Assembly (NCBI GenBank): GCA_964559455.1
Contig: CAZLHO010000054.1
Span: 1 to 18,345, forward strand
Reading direction: 5' to 3'
DNA length: 18,345 nt
From: CAZLHO01 sp964559455
GTDB lineage: Bacteria; Krumholzibacteriota; Krumholzibacteriia; LZORAL124-64-63
Both the position numbers and the translations under genes were made by a program. This document shows, piece by piece, positions 6,208 through 15,149 of this stretch; positions within the stretch are counted from its first letter, which is position 1, and each line of letters starts with the position of its first letter. Below the pieces are notes generated by a model. That model had not been told where the DNA came from. It saw nothing but the letters and a program-made list of their open reading frames with translations, and ran no database searches.

Positions 6208-7176
6208 CTAGAGCTGGCTGAAGATCCCGTCGAAGGCCTCGCGCATGCCCTGCTGCAGCTTCTGCACGTCGTCGTCGGACCACTGCTCCTGCGGGTCGCG
6301 GATGAAGGTCGTGCGGTCGACGCGGTTGTCGAAACGGCCCAGGGGCAGGTGGAAGCTGCGGCCATGGGCCTTGACGGTCACCGTGTTCGGCTTCTCGGAG
6401 GTCTCGAGCAGGTGGGTCATGTCGTCGCAGCCGTAGTCGTTCATCATGACCTCGATCGGCACGCCGTGGTGCAGGATGCTGCCGGGGTCGTTCGGGTCGG
6501 TGCGCGCGTCGTTCTTGCGGCGCGACTCCTCGGGCGTGACCCAGATGTAGAGGATCGTCGCCTTCTCCAGCATCTCGGGGCAGAGCATGCGGAAGGAGTA
6601 CTGGTAGCCCCAGGGATCGGGCAGGGGCATCGTCGAGCCGTGGCGGCCGCCGCGGGCGAACTCCACCACGACCGTCTTGCCCTCGAGGCTGTCGGGCACC
6701 TCGGCGACCTTGTCGGCCAGCAGCTTGTCGGCCTCGGGCCCCAGCTTCCCGACCAGGACGGCCTTGTCCGCGTCGGGCAGGCCGGCCCAGACCGGACCCG
6801 CGCCGACCTTGGCGCGGCAGGCGTCGTAGCGTTCCATCAGCCAGGTCGCGGCGCAGTCCGGGGCCGGACGGTTGCGCGCCACGAGGTCGCGGTAGTCCTC
6901 GTTCAGCAGCTCCATCAGGGTGCCCCAGTCCAGGGGGTCCTTCATGGGCAGGTCGTCGGAGTCGAAGAAGACGCCGTCGCGGCCCAGGGCGCGCAGCTCC
7001 TGGCTGACGCGGCGCATCATGTGCACGTAGGGGTAGTCGTCCAGCTGGACGGTGTGGCCGATGCCGAACTGGGCCTCGCACTGCTCTGGGGTCAGCGTCG
7101 CCAGGTAGCGGCGCACCTCGGACTTGCCCGAGGCCGGCAGGGCGGTCAGCAGCAGGATGTCGATATGCTTGGTCAT
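6208..7176 (-). CDS. P-loop kinase-like NTPase of unknown function
   Basis: 322 residues. A Walker A motif lies at the extreme N-terminus, ALPASGKSE (residues 12-20, lysine K18), directly after strand IDILLLT, as in small-molecule and nucleoside kinases of the AAA_33/zeta-like group. Other conserved-looking features are VQLDDYPYVHMM (43-54), FFDSDD (70-75), the strand TVVVEFARGG (168-177, a likely Walker B region), ILYIWVTPEESRRKNDAR (208-225, with the look of an arginine-rich lid) and C-terminal FIRDPQEQWS. Cytoplasmic; no signal or membrane segment. The substrate is not identifiable. AAGGAG sits 10 nt before the ATG. It follows the second RND gene by 106 nt across a strong hairpin and may be expressed by readthrough or from an unseen promoter. 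A role tied to the efflux operon is not supported by the sequence. Confidence 0.72.
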   Translation of the reverse strand: MTKHIDILLLTALPASGKSEVRRYLATLTPEQCEAQFGIGHTVQLDDYPYVHMMRRVSQELRALGRDGVFFDSDDLPMKDPLDWGTLMELLNEDYRDLVARNRPAPDCAATWLMERYDACRAKVGAGPVWAGLPDADKAVLVGKLGPEADKLLADKVAEVPDSLEGKTVVVEFARGGRHGSTMPLPDPWGYQYSFRMLCPEMLEKATILYIWVTPEESRRKNDARTDPNDPGSILHHGVPIEVMMNDYGCDDMTHLLETSEKPNTVTVKAHGRSFHLPLGRFDNRVDRTTFIRDPQEQWSDDDVQKLQQGMREAFDGIFSQL

Positions 7177-7252
7177 GGGACGCGGGCTCCTTGGTTGCGG
7201 CGCGGCGGCCGGCGGGTCGGGCGCGACGGATCAGGGATGCGAACGCCGAAGA

Positions 7253-7284
7253 GACGGGCGGCCGGCGGGACCGGCCGCCCCGTC
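7253..7284 (-). terminator. Large hairpin at the end of the RND operon, no T tract
   Basis: A 10-bp perfect stem, GGGCGGCCGG (7256-7265) with CCGGCCGCCC (7271-7280), 5-nt loop, extended by GAC/GTC across a single bulged base. The base of the stem overlaps the stop codon of the second RND gene. On the minus strand the hairpin is followed by GTCTCTTCGG, not a real T run, so it may be a partial terminator, a 3'-end stabiliser or an attenuator before the P-loop gene. Confidence 0.5.
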
Positions 7285-10200
7285 ACGATATTTCGCCGCC
7301 CCCGGGTTGCGCAAGGGGGGATTGCGGCAGGGCCGACGCGGCGCGCAGTTCCCGGCGGTGGGCCAGGCGGCGCAGACCCCAGCCGCTGCGCACGCTGATC
7401 CAGTAGAGGGCGGGGATGGCGCTGAGGATCAGCACCGTGCTCGAGGCCAGTCCGCCGATCGACGACAGGGCCAGGTTCTCCCAGATGTCGCGGCCCTCGA
7501 CCTCGGTCAGCTTGATCAGCAGGGGCAGCATGCCGGCGATCGTGGTGCCGCTGGTCAGCAGGATCGAGCGCATCTGGATGCGGGTGCCGCTGGCGATGGC
7601 CTTGCACAGCAGGTCGCGGCGCTCTTGCGCGGGCAGGCGCCAGAGGTCGCTGCCGCCCAGCCGGCCCTTGGCCTCGACGACGTCGGGGCCGTGGCCGCGC
7701 TCGGCCACCAGCTCGCGCACCTGCAGCCGGAAGCGGTTCACCAGCAGGATGGCGTTGTTGACGACCACGCCGAAGAGCAGCACCAGGCCGATGCGCGCCG
7801 AAGAGTCGAAGGCGGTGTCGGTGGCCCAGAAGATGCCGACGACGCCCGTCAGGGCCATCGGCAGCGAGAGCAGCACCAGCACCGGCAGGGCCAGGCTCTC
7901 GAAGAGCGACGACAGGGTGATGAAGATGAACGCCGCGGTCAGCCAGAGCACGGTGTTCATCTGCTCCTCCTCCTCCTGGCTGAACTGCTCGCCCGAGACG
8001 TCCTCGGCGGCGTAGCCGTAGGGCAGCTCCATGCCGTCGAGCACCTCCTGGATGAAGCGCTGGCGCATCTTGTCGGTGCCGATGTACTCCCAGTTGATCT
8101 GCATCCGGTAGCGCTGGTCCTCGCGCACGATCGACGTGATCACCGGCACCTCGTGCATCGTCACCAGGTCGCCCAGGCGCACGCGGTCGCCGGTGCGGGT
8201 GGTGATGACGTGCGAGGCCACCTGGTCGAACTGGATGTCCTCGGCGTTGCTGAAGGACATCTGCAGGCGCTGGTCCTCGCCCTCGACCAGCATGTGCCAG
8301 GGGAACTCGACGCCCAGCAGCCGCCGCAGCTGGCCGACGACCTCCATCACCGACAGGCGGCGCGAAGCCAGGGCGGCGCGGTCGATCTCGATCACGGTCT
8401 CGTCGGTGTCGTTGCGGTCGAAGCGCTCGCCGCCGGTCAGGCGCACGTTGCGCACGCGGCGGTTGCGCGACAGGCGGTCCATCGTCTGTTCGCAGATCTC
8501 GTTCAGGGCCTTCGTGTTGTAGCCCGTGATCTTGATCAGCGAGTTGCTCATGCCGCCGGCCCGGCCGCCCTTCATGTAGGGGTCTCCGAAGCCGTTGATC
8601 CAGATGAACATGCCGCCCAGCTCCTCGGCGAGCAGGATCAGCTTGTTGCGGTAGAGCTCGGGGTAGGGGCTGTGCAGGACGTCGTCCTCGAAGGTGATGC
8701 GCGTGAACGACCAGTTGGTGTAGCTGACCGAGCGCATGCGCACGCCCTCCTCGACGGGCAGCAGCTCGGTCTCGAACTGACGCATCGTCTCGCTGGCCAG
8801 CACGACGTCGGTGCCGACGGGACGTTCGAGGTAGACGACCAGCTCCTCGGGCTCCGGGGCCCGCCAGAAGCCGCCCATGCTGATCTCGTTCTGGAAGACG
8901 TACCAGCCGCCGCCGCAGGCGCCCAGGAACAGCGTCGCCGGGATCCACCAGAAGCGGACGTTGAAGGTGGTGATGCGCTCGGCGAAGCTGGCGAAGACGC
9001 CGACGCCGGCCATCAGCCCGGCGGCGCCGGCCAGCCAGGGCCAGAAGTCGCGGGCCCAGCGCAGGTCGCGCACCACGGCCATGATCACGAAGGCCAGCAC
9101 GGCCAGGACCGCGGTCGCCAGGCACCAGCGCCAGAGCAGGGCCCGGCCCGAGTGTTCGGCCTCCGCGGCCGCGGCGTCGGGCCGGGCCATCTCGCTGCGC
9201 GCCGTGCCGCGCAGGGCCACGGGGATGAAGCCGAAGGCGACGAAGATCGAGGCCAGCATGGCGATGCCCACGCTCACGGCCAGGGGCACGTAGTAGAGGG
9301 CCAGCCGTCCGGAAAGGAAGATGAACGAGAGGAAGGCGACCACGGTGGTCAGGGTCGTCGCGGTGATCGGGAAGGCAACCTCGCGGGTGCCGTTGATCAG
9401 GGCCCGCCGGGCGTCGCGATGCTTGCGTTGCACGAAACGGCGGTGGATGGCGTCCAGCACCAGGATGCTGTTGTCCAGCAGCATGCCGAAGCAGACGGTC
9501 AGCCCGCTGATCGTGATGAAGTTGATCGAGATGTCCAGGAAGTAGAACAGCGACAGGCAGATCACGATCGCCAGCAGGATCGAGCTGATGACGATGGCCG
9601 TCAGGCGCACGCGGCGCAGGGCCATGGCCAGCAGCACGAAGAGCAGGCCCAGGATCACCAGCGACCGGTAGACCAGCTCCTGGAGCTTCTCCTCCAGGTC
9701 CTTGCCCTGGTCGGTGTCGATGTCGAAGGCGACCTCGTAGGGCATCGACTCCTCGAGCAGGGGCAGGGCCTCGCGCACGCGGCGGCTGACGCTCACCGAG
9801 TTGGCGCCGCTGCGCTTCGAGACGATCGCCTGCACCACGTTCTCGCCGTTGATGCGCACGAAGTAGGCGGGATCGTCGTGGCCGCGCACGACGTCGGCCA
9901 CGCGGTCGAGGGTCAGGGGCTGGCCGCCGGAGTTGCCGACGACGGCCCCGCGCAGCTTGGCGATGGTCAGCGAGTCCTGCACGCTGACGGTCAGCTCCTG
10001 GCCGCTGCGGCGGATCACGCCCGAGGGCAGGATGTCGTCCAGGGCGTTCAGACGGTTGAAGATCAGGTCGGCGCTCAGGCCGTAGCGCTCCAGCAGCTGG
10101 TAGTCCAGCAGCACGCGCAGCAGGGGCCGCGCGCCGCCCTGGATCTCGGCGTCGGCCACGCCGGGCACCGCCAGCAGCTGGGGCAGCAGCCAGGTCTCGG

Positions 10201-10669
10201 CCTGCTCGCGCAGTTCGTTCGGGGACAGGGGGGAGATCAGGTTGAAGGTCAGGAACTCGCCGGTGCGGAACTCCTCGGGCACGTAGGGCACGATCTGCGG
10301 CTGGGTGGCGGTGTTCGGCAGCTCGCGGCGCACGGCGCCCAGCTGCTCGGCCAGCTCCAGCTGGGCGAATTCGACGTCGACGTCCCGGCGGAAGGAGATC
10401 TCGACCTGGCTGCGCCCGGGGCGCGAATGGGACTCGATCTTCTCGACGCCGTGGACGTTGCGCGCCGCCTCCTCGATGGGCACGGTCAGCGATCGCTGCA
10501 CGGCCGCCGGCGAGGCTCCGTTCCAGGTCGTCACCACCGAGAGCGAGGGCAGCTCGGTCTCGGGCATGGCCTCGATCTCCAGGCGGGGCAGGGCGTAGAG
10601 GCCCAAGAAGAAGAGGGCCGCGAACAGCATCCAGGTCGTGACCGGGTGATCGACGCAGTAGCGGATCAC
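7283..10669 (-). CDS. RND efflux permease 2, with two extra membrane helices
   Basis: 1128 residues, inner-membrane proton-driven exporter of the AcrB/SwrC (HAE1) type. The GTG start overlaps the stop of permease 1 (GTGA) and has GGGGGAG 7 nt upstream. TM1 is at 11-29; TM2-TM6 lie between about 333 and 487. TM4 carries GMLLDNSILVLDAI (D399, N400), the Asp-Asn form of the proton relay. TM10 carries GVVVNNAILLVNRF. Periplasmic porter domains follow TM1 and TM7. Unusual for the family, residues about 488-570 between TM6 and TM7 contain two more hydrophobic helices (about 511-534 and 543-563) where normally only a short amphipathic helix lies, and a cytoplasmic loop after TM10 is longer than in permease 1. 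The C-terminal tail is Ala, Arg and Pro rich. Substrate unknown; likely to work with permease 1 and the adaptor upstream. Confidence 0.92.
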   Translation of the reverse strand: MIRYCVDHPVTTWMLFAALFFLGLYALPRLEIEAMPETELPSLSVVTTWNGASPAAVQRSLTVPIEEAARNVHGVEKIESHSRPGRSQVEISFRRDVDVEFAQLELAEQLGAVRRELPNTATQPQIVPYVPEEFRTGEFLTFNLISPLSPNELREQAETWLLPQLLAVPGVADAEIQGGARPLLRVLLDYQLLERYGLSADLIFNRLNALDDILPSGVIRRSGQELTVSVQDSLTIAKLRGAVVGNSGGQPLTLDRVADVVRGHDDPAYFVRINGENVVQAIVSKRSGANSVSVSRRVREALPLLEESMPYEVAFDIDTDQGKDLEEKLQELVYRSLVILGLLFVLLAMALRRVRLTAIVISSILLAIVICLSLFYFLDISINFITISGLTVCFGMLLDNSILVLDAIHRRFVQRKHRDARRALINGTREVAFPITATTLTTVVAFLSFIFLSGRLALYYVPLAVSVGIAMLASIFVAFGFIPVALRGTARSEMARPDAAAAEAEHSGRALLWRWCLATAVLAVLAFVIMAVVRDLRWARDFWPWLAGAAGLMAGVGVFASFAERITTFNVRFWWIPATLFLGACGGGWYVFQNEISMGGFWRAPEPEELVVYLERPVGTDVVLASETMRQFETELLPVEEGVRMRSVSYTNWSFTRITFEDDVLHSPYPELYRNKLILLAEELGGMFIWINGFGDPYMKGGRAGGMSNSLIKITGYNTKALNEICEQTMDRLSRNRRVRNVRLTGGERFDRNDTDETVIEIDRAALASRRLSVMEVVGQLRRLLGVEFPWHMLVEGEDQRLQMSFSNAEDIQFDQVASHVITTRTGDRVRLGDLVTMHEVPVITSIVREDQRYRMQINWEYIGTDKMRQRFIQEVLDGMELPYGYAAEDVSGEQFSQEEEEQMNTVLWLTAAFIFITLSSLFESLALPVLVLLSLPMALTGVVGIFWATDTAFDSSARIGLVLLFGVVVNNAILLVNRFRLQVRELVAERGHGPDVVEAKGRLGGSDLWRLPAQERRDLLCKAIASGTRIQMRSILLTSGTTIAGMLPLLIKLTEVEGRDIWENLALSSIGGLASSTVLILSAIPALYWISVRSGWGLRRLAHRRELRAASALPQSPLAQPGGGEIS

Positions 10670-13600
10670 GAGGCGCTCCCCCCGTCGTAGTCCTTGTCCA
10701 GGCGGCGGTGGCAGATCTCGTAGGCGGCCGGCGTCAGGAAGAGGGTCAGCGCCGTGGCGATGGTCAGGCCGCCCAGGATCGTGATCGCCAGCGGGCGCTG
10801 GATCTGCTCGCCGGTGCCGATGCCGATGGCCATGGGCACCATCGCCAGCACGGTCGAGAGGGTGGTCATCAGGATCGGCCGGAAGCGCAGGCGGCTGGCC
10901 TCCAGGATCGCCTCGCGGCCGGGCATCCCCTCGCCGCGCAGGCGGCGGATGGTGCTGACCTTGACGATGGCGTCGTTCACCGATATTCCGAGCAGGGCCA
11001 CCATTCCGATCAGCGAGATGATGTTCACCGTCTGTCCGGCGAGCATCAGGGTGAAGACGGCGCCCATGGCGCCGACGGGCAGCACGGCCGAGATGATGAA
11101 GGGGTCCAGGAAGGACTCGAACTGCGCGGCCAGGATCATGTAGACCAGCAGCGCGGACAGCAGCAGCGCCCAGCCCAGGTCGTGGAAGGACTGGTTGATC
11201 TCCTCCTGCTCGCCGCCGGAGAGGAAGCTGACGCCCGCCGGCACGCTGATCGTGGCCAGCATCGCGTTCACGTCCTCCCAGACGCCGTTCAGGCGCCGGC
11301 CGTCGACGTCGCCGCTCAGGGTGATCTGGCGGCGCTGGTCGCGGCGCACCACCTCGCGCACGGGGCGGTTCTCGCTGAGGGTGACGAAGCGGCCCAGGGG
11401 CACGGTGCGGCCGCCCTCGAGGTTGACGGGCGAGGCCAGCACGGCGTCCAGGTCGCGGCGCAGGTCCAGGGGCAGGCGCACGGCGATGTCGATGCGCTGC
11501 TCGACCTCGTTGTAGGTCGTGGCCACGACGCCCTGCACGCGGGCCTGCAGTTCGCGGGCCAGGGTCTCGGGGTCCAGGCCGAAGCGCAGGGCCTCCTCGC
11601 GGGCCACGTTGGCCTCGACCGACGGGTTGCCCAGCACCCGGTCCATCTCGACCTCGGCCAGGCCGTCCACGCCGCGCAGGCGCGGCAGCAGTTCCTCGGC
11701 CACCCGCACGGCGTCCTCGGGCTTCTCGGCGGTGATGCCCAGGTTGAAGGACGCCTCGCCGCTGGCCAGGATCTCGCGCAGGCCGATGCCCTCGTCCTTG
11801 ATCGCGGCGGTCGCTCCCTCGACGGAGTCCAGCTCCCGGCGCAGGCTGTTTTTCACCCGCTCCAGCCGGGCGGCGCCGTCGCGGGCCGGGTACAGCAGCA
11901 CCCGCATGCGCACGGTGTTGGCGGCGGTGTAGTCCTTCAGCGCGGCCAGGGTGCGTTCGGTCTTGCCCACCTGCGAGAAGACGGTGCGCACCTCGGGCAG
12001 CTCGGCGAGATGGGTCGCCAGCTCGGCCGCGATGGCGTGGGTGGATTCCAGGGGGGTGCCGTTGGGCAGCTCCAGGGCCAGCGTGAAGTCGCCGGTGTTG
12101 CGGTCGGGCAGGAAGCTGCGCCGCATGCTCGAGGCGCCCCAACCCGCCAGCAGCAGGCAGACCAGCAGCCCGCCCAGCAGCCAGGCCTTGTGGTCCATCG
12201 TCCGCAGCAGCATGACGTGATAGGCGTCGTAGAGCTTCGTGAAGAAGAGGTCGGCCAGGCGGAAGGGGCCGCGCGGCGGCTGGTCGCCCTTGCGCAGGAT
12301 GCGCGCCGACAGCGTGGGCTGCAGCACCAGGGCCGTGGCCACCGAGATCAGCAGCGAGATGGTGACGGTCATGGCCTGGTCCCGGAAGAACTCGCCGGCG
12401 ATGCCGGGCACGTAGATCACGGGGAAGAAGACGGCCACCGTGGTCAGGGTCGAGGCGATGACCGGCCCGGCCACCTCGGCCGCGGCCCGCGCCGAGATGC
12501 CCCGCACGGTGCCGTCGGGACGCTCGGCCAGGTGGCGCTTGATGTTCTCGAGCACCACGATCGCGTTGTCCACGAGCATGCCCGCCGCCAGCGACAGCCC
12601 GCCCAGGGACATCAGGTTCAGGTTCACCTTCAGGAAGTACATGCAGGCGAAGGTCGTGAAGATGCTGATCGGGATCGAGAAGCAGACCACGATCGGGCTG
12701 CGCCATTCCTTCAGGAAGAAGAAGAGCACCAGGAAGGCCAGCGCGGCGCCGTAGAGCAGCGAATCGCGCAGGCCGCGGAAGGATTCCTCGACGAAATCGG
12801 CGTCGCGGTAGATGAAGGTGAAGTCGAATTCCGAATACTCGCCGCGCAGCACCTCCAGCACGTGGTCGATCTCGTCGGTGACCTGGATCGTGTTCGCGCC
12901 GACCTCCTTGTAGAGCAGCAGCGAGACGACCTCCTCGGCCCCGTCCAGGGTCGCGCCCTCGGGCTCCTTGATCGTGTCGAGCACCCGGGCGACGTCGTTG
13001 ATCGTGATGATGCCGGAACCGGTGGTCGGGATCTCGGTGCGCCGGATGTCGTCCAGCGACTCGAACTCGCCGAGGATGCGCAGCGGCAGGTGCAACGGCC
13101 CGCGCCGCACGCGGCCGCCGGGGAAGCTGACGTTGGCCAGGCTCAGGGCCTGCTGCACGTCGGCCATGGTCAGGCCGTAGAGGCGGAGCTTGCCGAAGTC
13201 GGGCTCGACCAGGATCTCGCGGTCGGCGCCGCCGATCACCGAGGCCTGGCTCAACCCGTCCACCTGCTCCAGGGCGGGCTTGGCCACCTCGCGGCAGAAC
13301 TCGGTCATGTGGGCGAGGTCGGCGTCGCCCTCCAGGGCCAGGATCGCGATCGGGCGGGCGCCCGGGTCCCAGCGCAGGATCAGCGGGCGTTCGGCCCCGT
13401 CGGGGAAGTCGTCGCGGAAGGCCACCTGGTCCACGGCCTCGCGCAGGTGCAGGTTGGCGAACTCCATCTCCGTGCCCCAGTCGTACTGCACGGTGATGGT
13501 CGAGACGCCCTCGCGGGTGCGCGAGACGACGCGGCGCACGCCGGCCAGGCCGGTGATGCGCTCCTCGAGGGGCTGGGTCACCAGGCGGGTCAGGTCGTCC

Positions 13601-13761
13601 GCCGGCACCTCGGTGTAGTTCGTGATCACGGTCAGGTTCGGGTAGTTGATCGCGGGCAGCAGGTCCACCGGCAGGCGGCCGAAGGAGAGCGCGCCGATCA
13701 GCACGAGCCCGAAGAAGAGCATCAGGACCGCGACGGGGCGGTCGACGGCGGCCTTGATCAT
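10666..13761 (-). CDS. RND efflux permease 1
   Basis: 1031 residues, the standard length for AcrB-like permeases. ATG at 13761 overlaps the adaptor's stop by one base (TGATG), with GGAGG 7 nt before it; an in-frame GTG immediately before is a possible alternative. It opens with the classic MIKAAVDRPVAVLMLFFGLV (TM1), then FGRLPVDLLPAINYPNL. TM2-TM6 lie at about 331-480. TM4 has GMLVDNAIVVLENI (D398, N399); TM10 has GISVNDAIVKVSTIRR, so the AcrB lysine of the relay is asparagine, as in SwrC-like pumps. There are two periplasmic porter/docking regions, residues about 31-330 and a matching second half after TM7. Expected in the inner membrane as a trimer, driven by protons. The substrate is not predictable. 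Translationally coupled to both neighbours. Confidence 0.94.
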   Translation of the reverse strand: MIKAAVDRPVAVLMLFFGLVLIGALSFGRLPVDLLPAINYPNLTVITNYTEVPADDLTRLVTQPLEERITGLAGVRRVVSRTREGVSTITVQYDWGTEMEFANLHLREAVDQVAFRDDFPDGAERPLILRWDPGARPIAILALEGDADLAHMTEFCREVAKPALEQVDGLSQASVIGGADREILVEPDFGKLRLYGLTMADVQQALSLANVSFPGGRVRRGPLHLPLRILGEFESLDDIRRTEIPTTGSGIITINDVARVLDTIKEPEGATLDGAEEVVSLLLYKEVGANTIQVTDEIDHVLEVLRGEYSEFDFTFIYRDADFVEESFRGLRDSLLYGAALAFLVLFFFLKEWRSPIVVCFSIPISIFTTFACMYFLKVNLNLMSLGGLSLAAGMLVDNAIVVLENIKRHLAERPDGTVRGISARAAAEVAGPVIASTLTTVAVFFPVIYVPGIAGEFFRDQAMTVTISLLISVATALVLQPTLSARILRKGDQPPRGPFRLADLFFTKLYDAYHVMLLRTMDHKAWLLGGLLVCLLLAGWGASSMRRSFLPDRNTGDFTLALELPNGTPLESTHAIAAELATHLAELPEVRTVFSQVGKTERTLAALKDYTAANTVRMRVLLYPARDGAARLERVKNSLRRELDSVEGATAAIKDEGIGLREILASGEASFNLGITAEKPEDAVRVAEELLPRLRGVDGLAEVEMDRVLGNPSVEANVAREEALRFGLDPETLARELQARVQGVVATTYNEVEQRIDIAVRLPLDLRRDLDAVLASPVNLEGGRTVPLGRFVTLSENRPVREVVRRDQRRQITLSGDVDGRRLNGVWEDVNAMLATISVPAGVSFLSGGEQEEINQSFHDLGWALLLSALLVYMILAAQFESFLDPFIISAVLPVGAMGAVFTLMLAGQTVNIISLIGMVALLGISVNDAIVKVSTIRRLRGEGMPGREAILEASRLRFRPILMTTLSTVLAMVPMAIGIGTGEQIQRPLAITILGGLTIATALTLFLTPAAYEICHRRLDKDYDGGSAS

Positions 13762-15047
13762 CACATGGCCTCCGTCGCCCCGGCGCCGTCGATCCAGCGA
13801 TCCCGGGACGGGAGCGTCTTGCGGATCTTCAGCTTCGCCTCGTGGGCCAGGGTCAGGTGGTCGCTGACGACGACCTGCTCGCCGGGCGCCAGCGAACCGC
13901 CGCTGTGCACCTTCAGGATCTCGATCCACTCGTCGTTCTCGAGGCCGGTGTCCACGTAGAGCCACTGGGCGCGCAGGTCCTCGGTGACCTTGAAGAGCAG
14001 GGTGCGGTCGTCGCGGACGAGCACGGCCTCGCGCGGCACCATCAGGCGGTCGGGGAAGATGCGGGCGGCGATCTCGGCGCGCACGAACATGCCGGGACGG
14101 TAGCGGCCGTCGGGATTGTCGAAGCGCAGGATGATCTCGCAGGTGCGGCTCTGCTCGTCCAGGCGCGGGCTGATGACCTGGACCGTCGAGCGCAGGGTGT
14201 CGTCCACGGCGGGGATCGCCAGCAGCACGGGCCGGCCCTCGGTCAGGTCGGCCAGGTCGGCCTCGAGCACGTTGACCACGGCCTCCAGGTGCTCGTTGTC
14301 GTAGATCGAGCAGACGGCCTGGTTCACCGAGGCCATCTCGCCCGCCCGCACGGCCAGGCCGGTGACCACGCCGCCGCAGGGGGCGCGGATCTCGGTGTGC
14401 TCCAGGTTCAGCTGCGCGCGCTCCTCGGCCACGCGGGCCTCGGCCAGGCCGGTGCGCTGGGCCAGCACGTCGCTGCGGAAGGCGCCCTGCTTCAGGGCCG
14501 ACAGCTCCAGCGCCAGCAGCCGGTCGGCGTGCTCGGCGGCGGTGATCTCGCCGCGGCCGCGCAGCTTGTCCAGTTCGCGCCGCAACTCCTCGAAGGAGGC
14601 CAGGGCCTCGGAATCGTTCGCGACGTCGTCGTTCTCGGCGGCGATCTGCGAGAGCGCCTGCATGTGCCGGTAGCGGGCGTCCTCGAGAGCCAGCGCGTAC
14701 TCGCGCCGGTCGATGCGCGCCAGCAGCTGGCCCTTGCGCACGCGGTCGCCGTCCTGGACGCGGACGTCGGTGACCTCGCCGCCCACCTTGACGCGGATCT
14801 CGACCGCGCGCGGGGTGCGGATGGCGCCGTCGGCGTAGACGGCCTGGACCAGGTCGCCCGTGCGGACCGGCGACTGGTTGACCGAGATCGCCTTCTCCTT
14901 GGCCTCGGCGGCCTGGGTGGTGTCCTCGGCGGCGGTGGTGTCGGCGGCGGCCGAATCGCCCTGGCCGCCGCTGCAGCCGGCCAGGACGAGGGCGGCCAGC
15001 AGGGCCGCAGCGACGGCGAGGCCCGGGAATGCGCTCGTGCGTTTCAT
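13761..15047 (-). CDS. RND periplasmic adaptor lipoprotein (HlyD/AcrA family)
   Basis: 428 residues. It begins MKRTSAFPGL followed by a hydrophobic core and the lipobox VLAGC with Cys25, so it is a lipoprotein, held in the inner membrane. A Ser/Thr/Ala-rich linker (26-50) leads to the adaptor fold: first lipoyl half KVGGEVTDVRVQDGDRVRKG, a long alpha-helical hairpin (about 125-225), second lipoyl half with IRAPCGGVVTGLAVRAGE, then beta-barrel and membrane-proximal parts (PGMFVRAEI, MVPREAVLV, LAPGEQVVV). It links the permeases to an outer-membrane channel not encoded here. ATG at 15047 was chosen because the signal peptide starts there and GAGGAG lies 9 nt upstream; a longer reading to 15188 has no signal and covers the promoter. 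First gene of the operon; its stop overlaps the start of permease 1. Confidence 0.94.
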   Translation of the reverse strand: MKRTSAFPGLAVAAALLAALVLAGCSGGQGDSAAADTTAAEDTTQAAEAKEKAISVNQSPVRTGDLVQAVYADGAIRTPRAVEIRVKVGGEVTDVRVQDGDRVRKGQLLARIDRREYALALEDARYRHMQALSQIAAENDDVANDSEALASFEELRRELDKLRGRGEITAAEHADRLLALELSALKQGAFRSDVLAQRTGLAEARVAEERAQLNLEHTEIRAPCGGVVTGLAVRAGEMASVNQAVCSIYDNEHLEAVVNVLEADLADLTEGRPVLLAIPAVDDTLRSTVQVISPRLDEQSRTCEIILRFDNPDGRYRPGMFVRAEIAARIFPDRLMVPREAVLVRDDRTLLFKVTEDLRAQWLYVDTGLENDEWIEILKVHSGGSLAPGEQVVVSDHLTLAHEAKLKIRKTLPSRDRWIDGAGATEAM

Positions 15048-15094
15048 GCGGGAAATCTCCTCGGCGGTGATGACGTCGTGACCAGAACGCGGCG

Positions 15095-15114
15095 GTTTCG
15101 CGGCCGCCCGAAAC
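15095..15114 (-). promoter_or_regulatory. Inverted repeat in the efflux operon leader
   Basis: GTTTCG and CGAAAC (arms 15095-15100 and 15109-15114) flank an 8-bp GC-rich centre. It lies between the proposed promoter and the adaptor start, a place where TetR- or MarR-type repressors of RND operons often bind. The arms are only 6 bp, so chance is a real alternative. Confidence 0.3.
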
Positions 15115-15149
15115 GTCGGCGGGAGCGGGCGGGCGACGACCCCGGGGGG

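Noticed and set aside
9470..12600. Asp-Asn instead of Asp-Asp in TM4 of both RND permeases read as inactivation
   Set aside because: The Asp-Asn form, together with Asn in TM10, is known from functional SwrC-like HAE1 pumps, so it is not evidence of a dead transporter.
7124..13959. Very long open frames on the plus strand opposite the RND operon
   Set aside because: They are His/Gln/Ala/Gly-rich antisense translations of the RND genes, a usual artefact of high GC third positions; no domain is recognisable.
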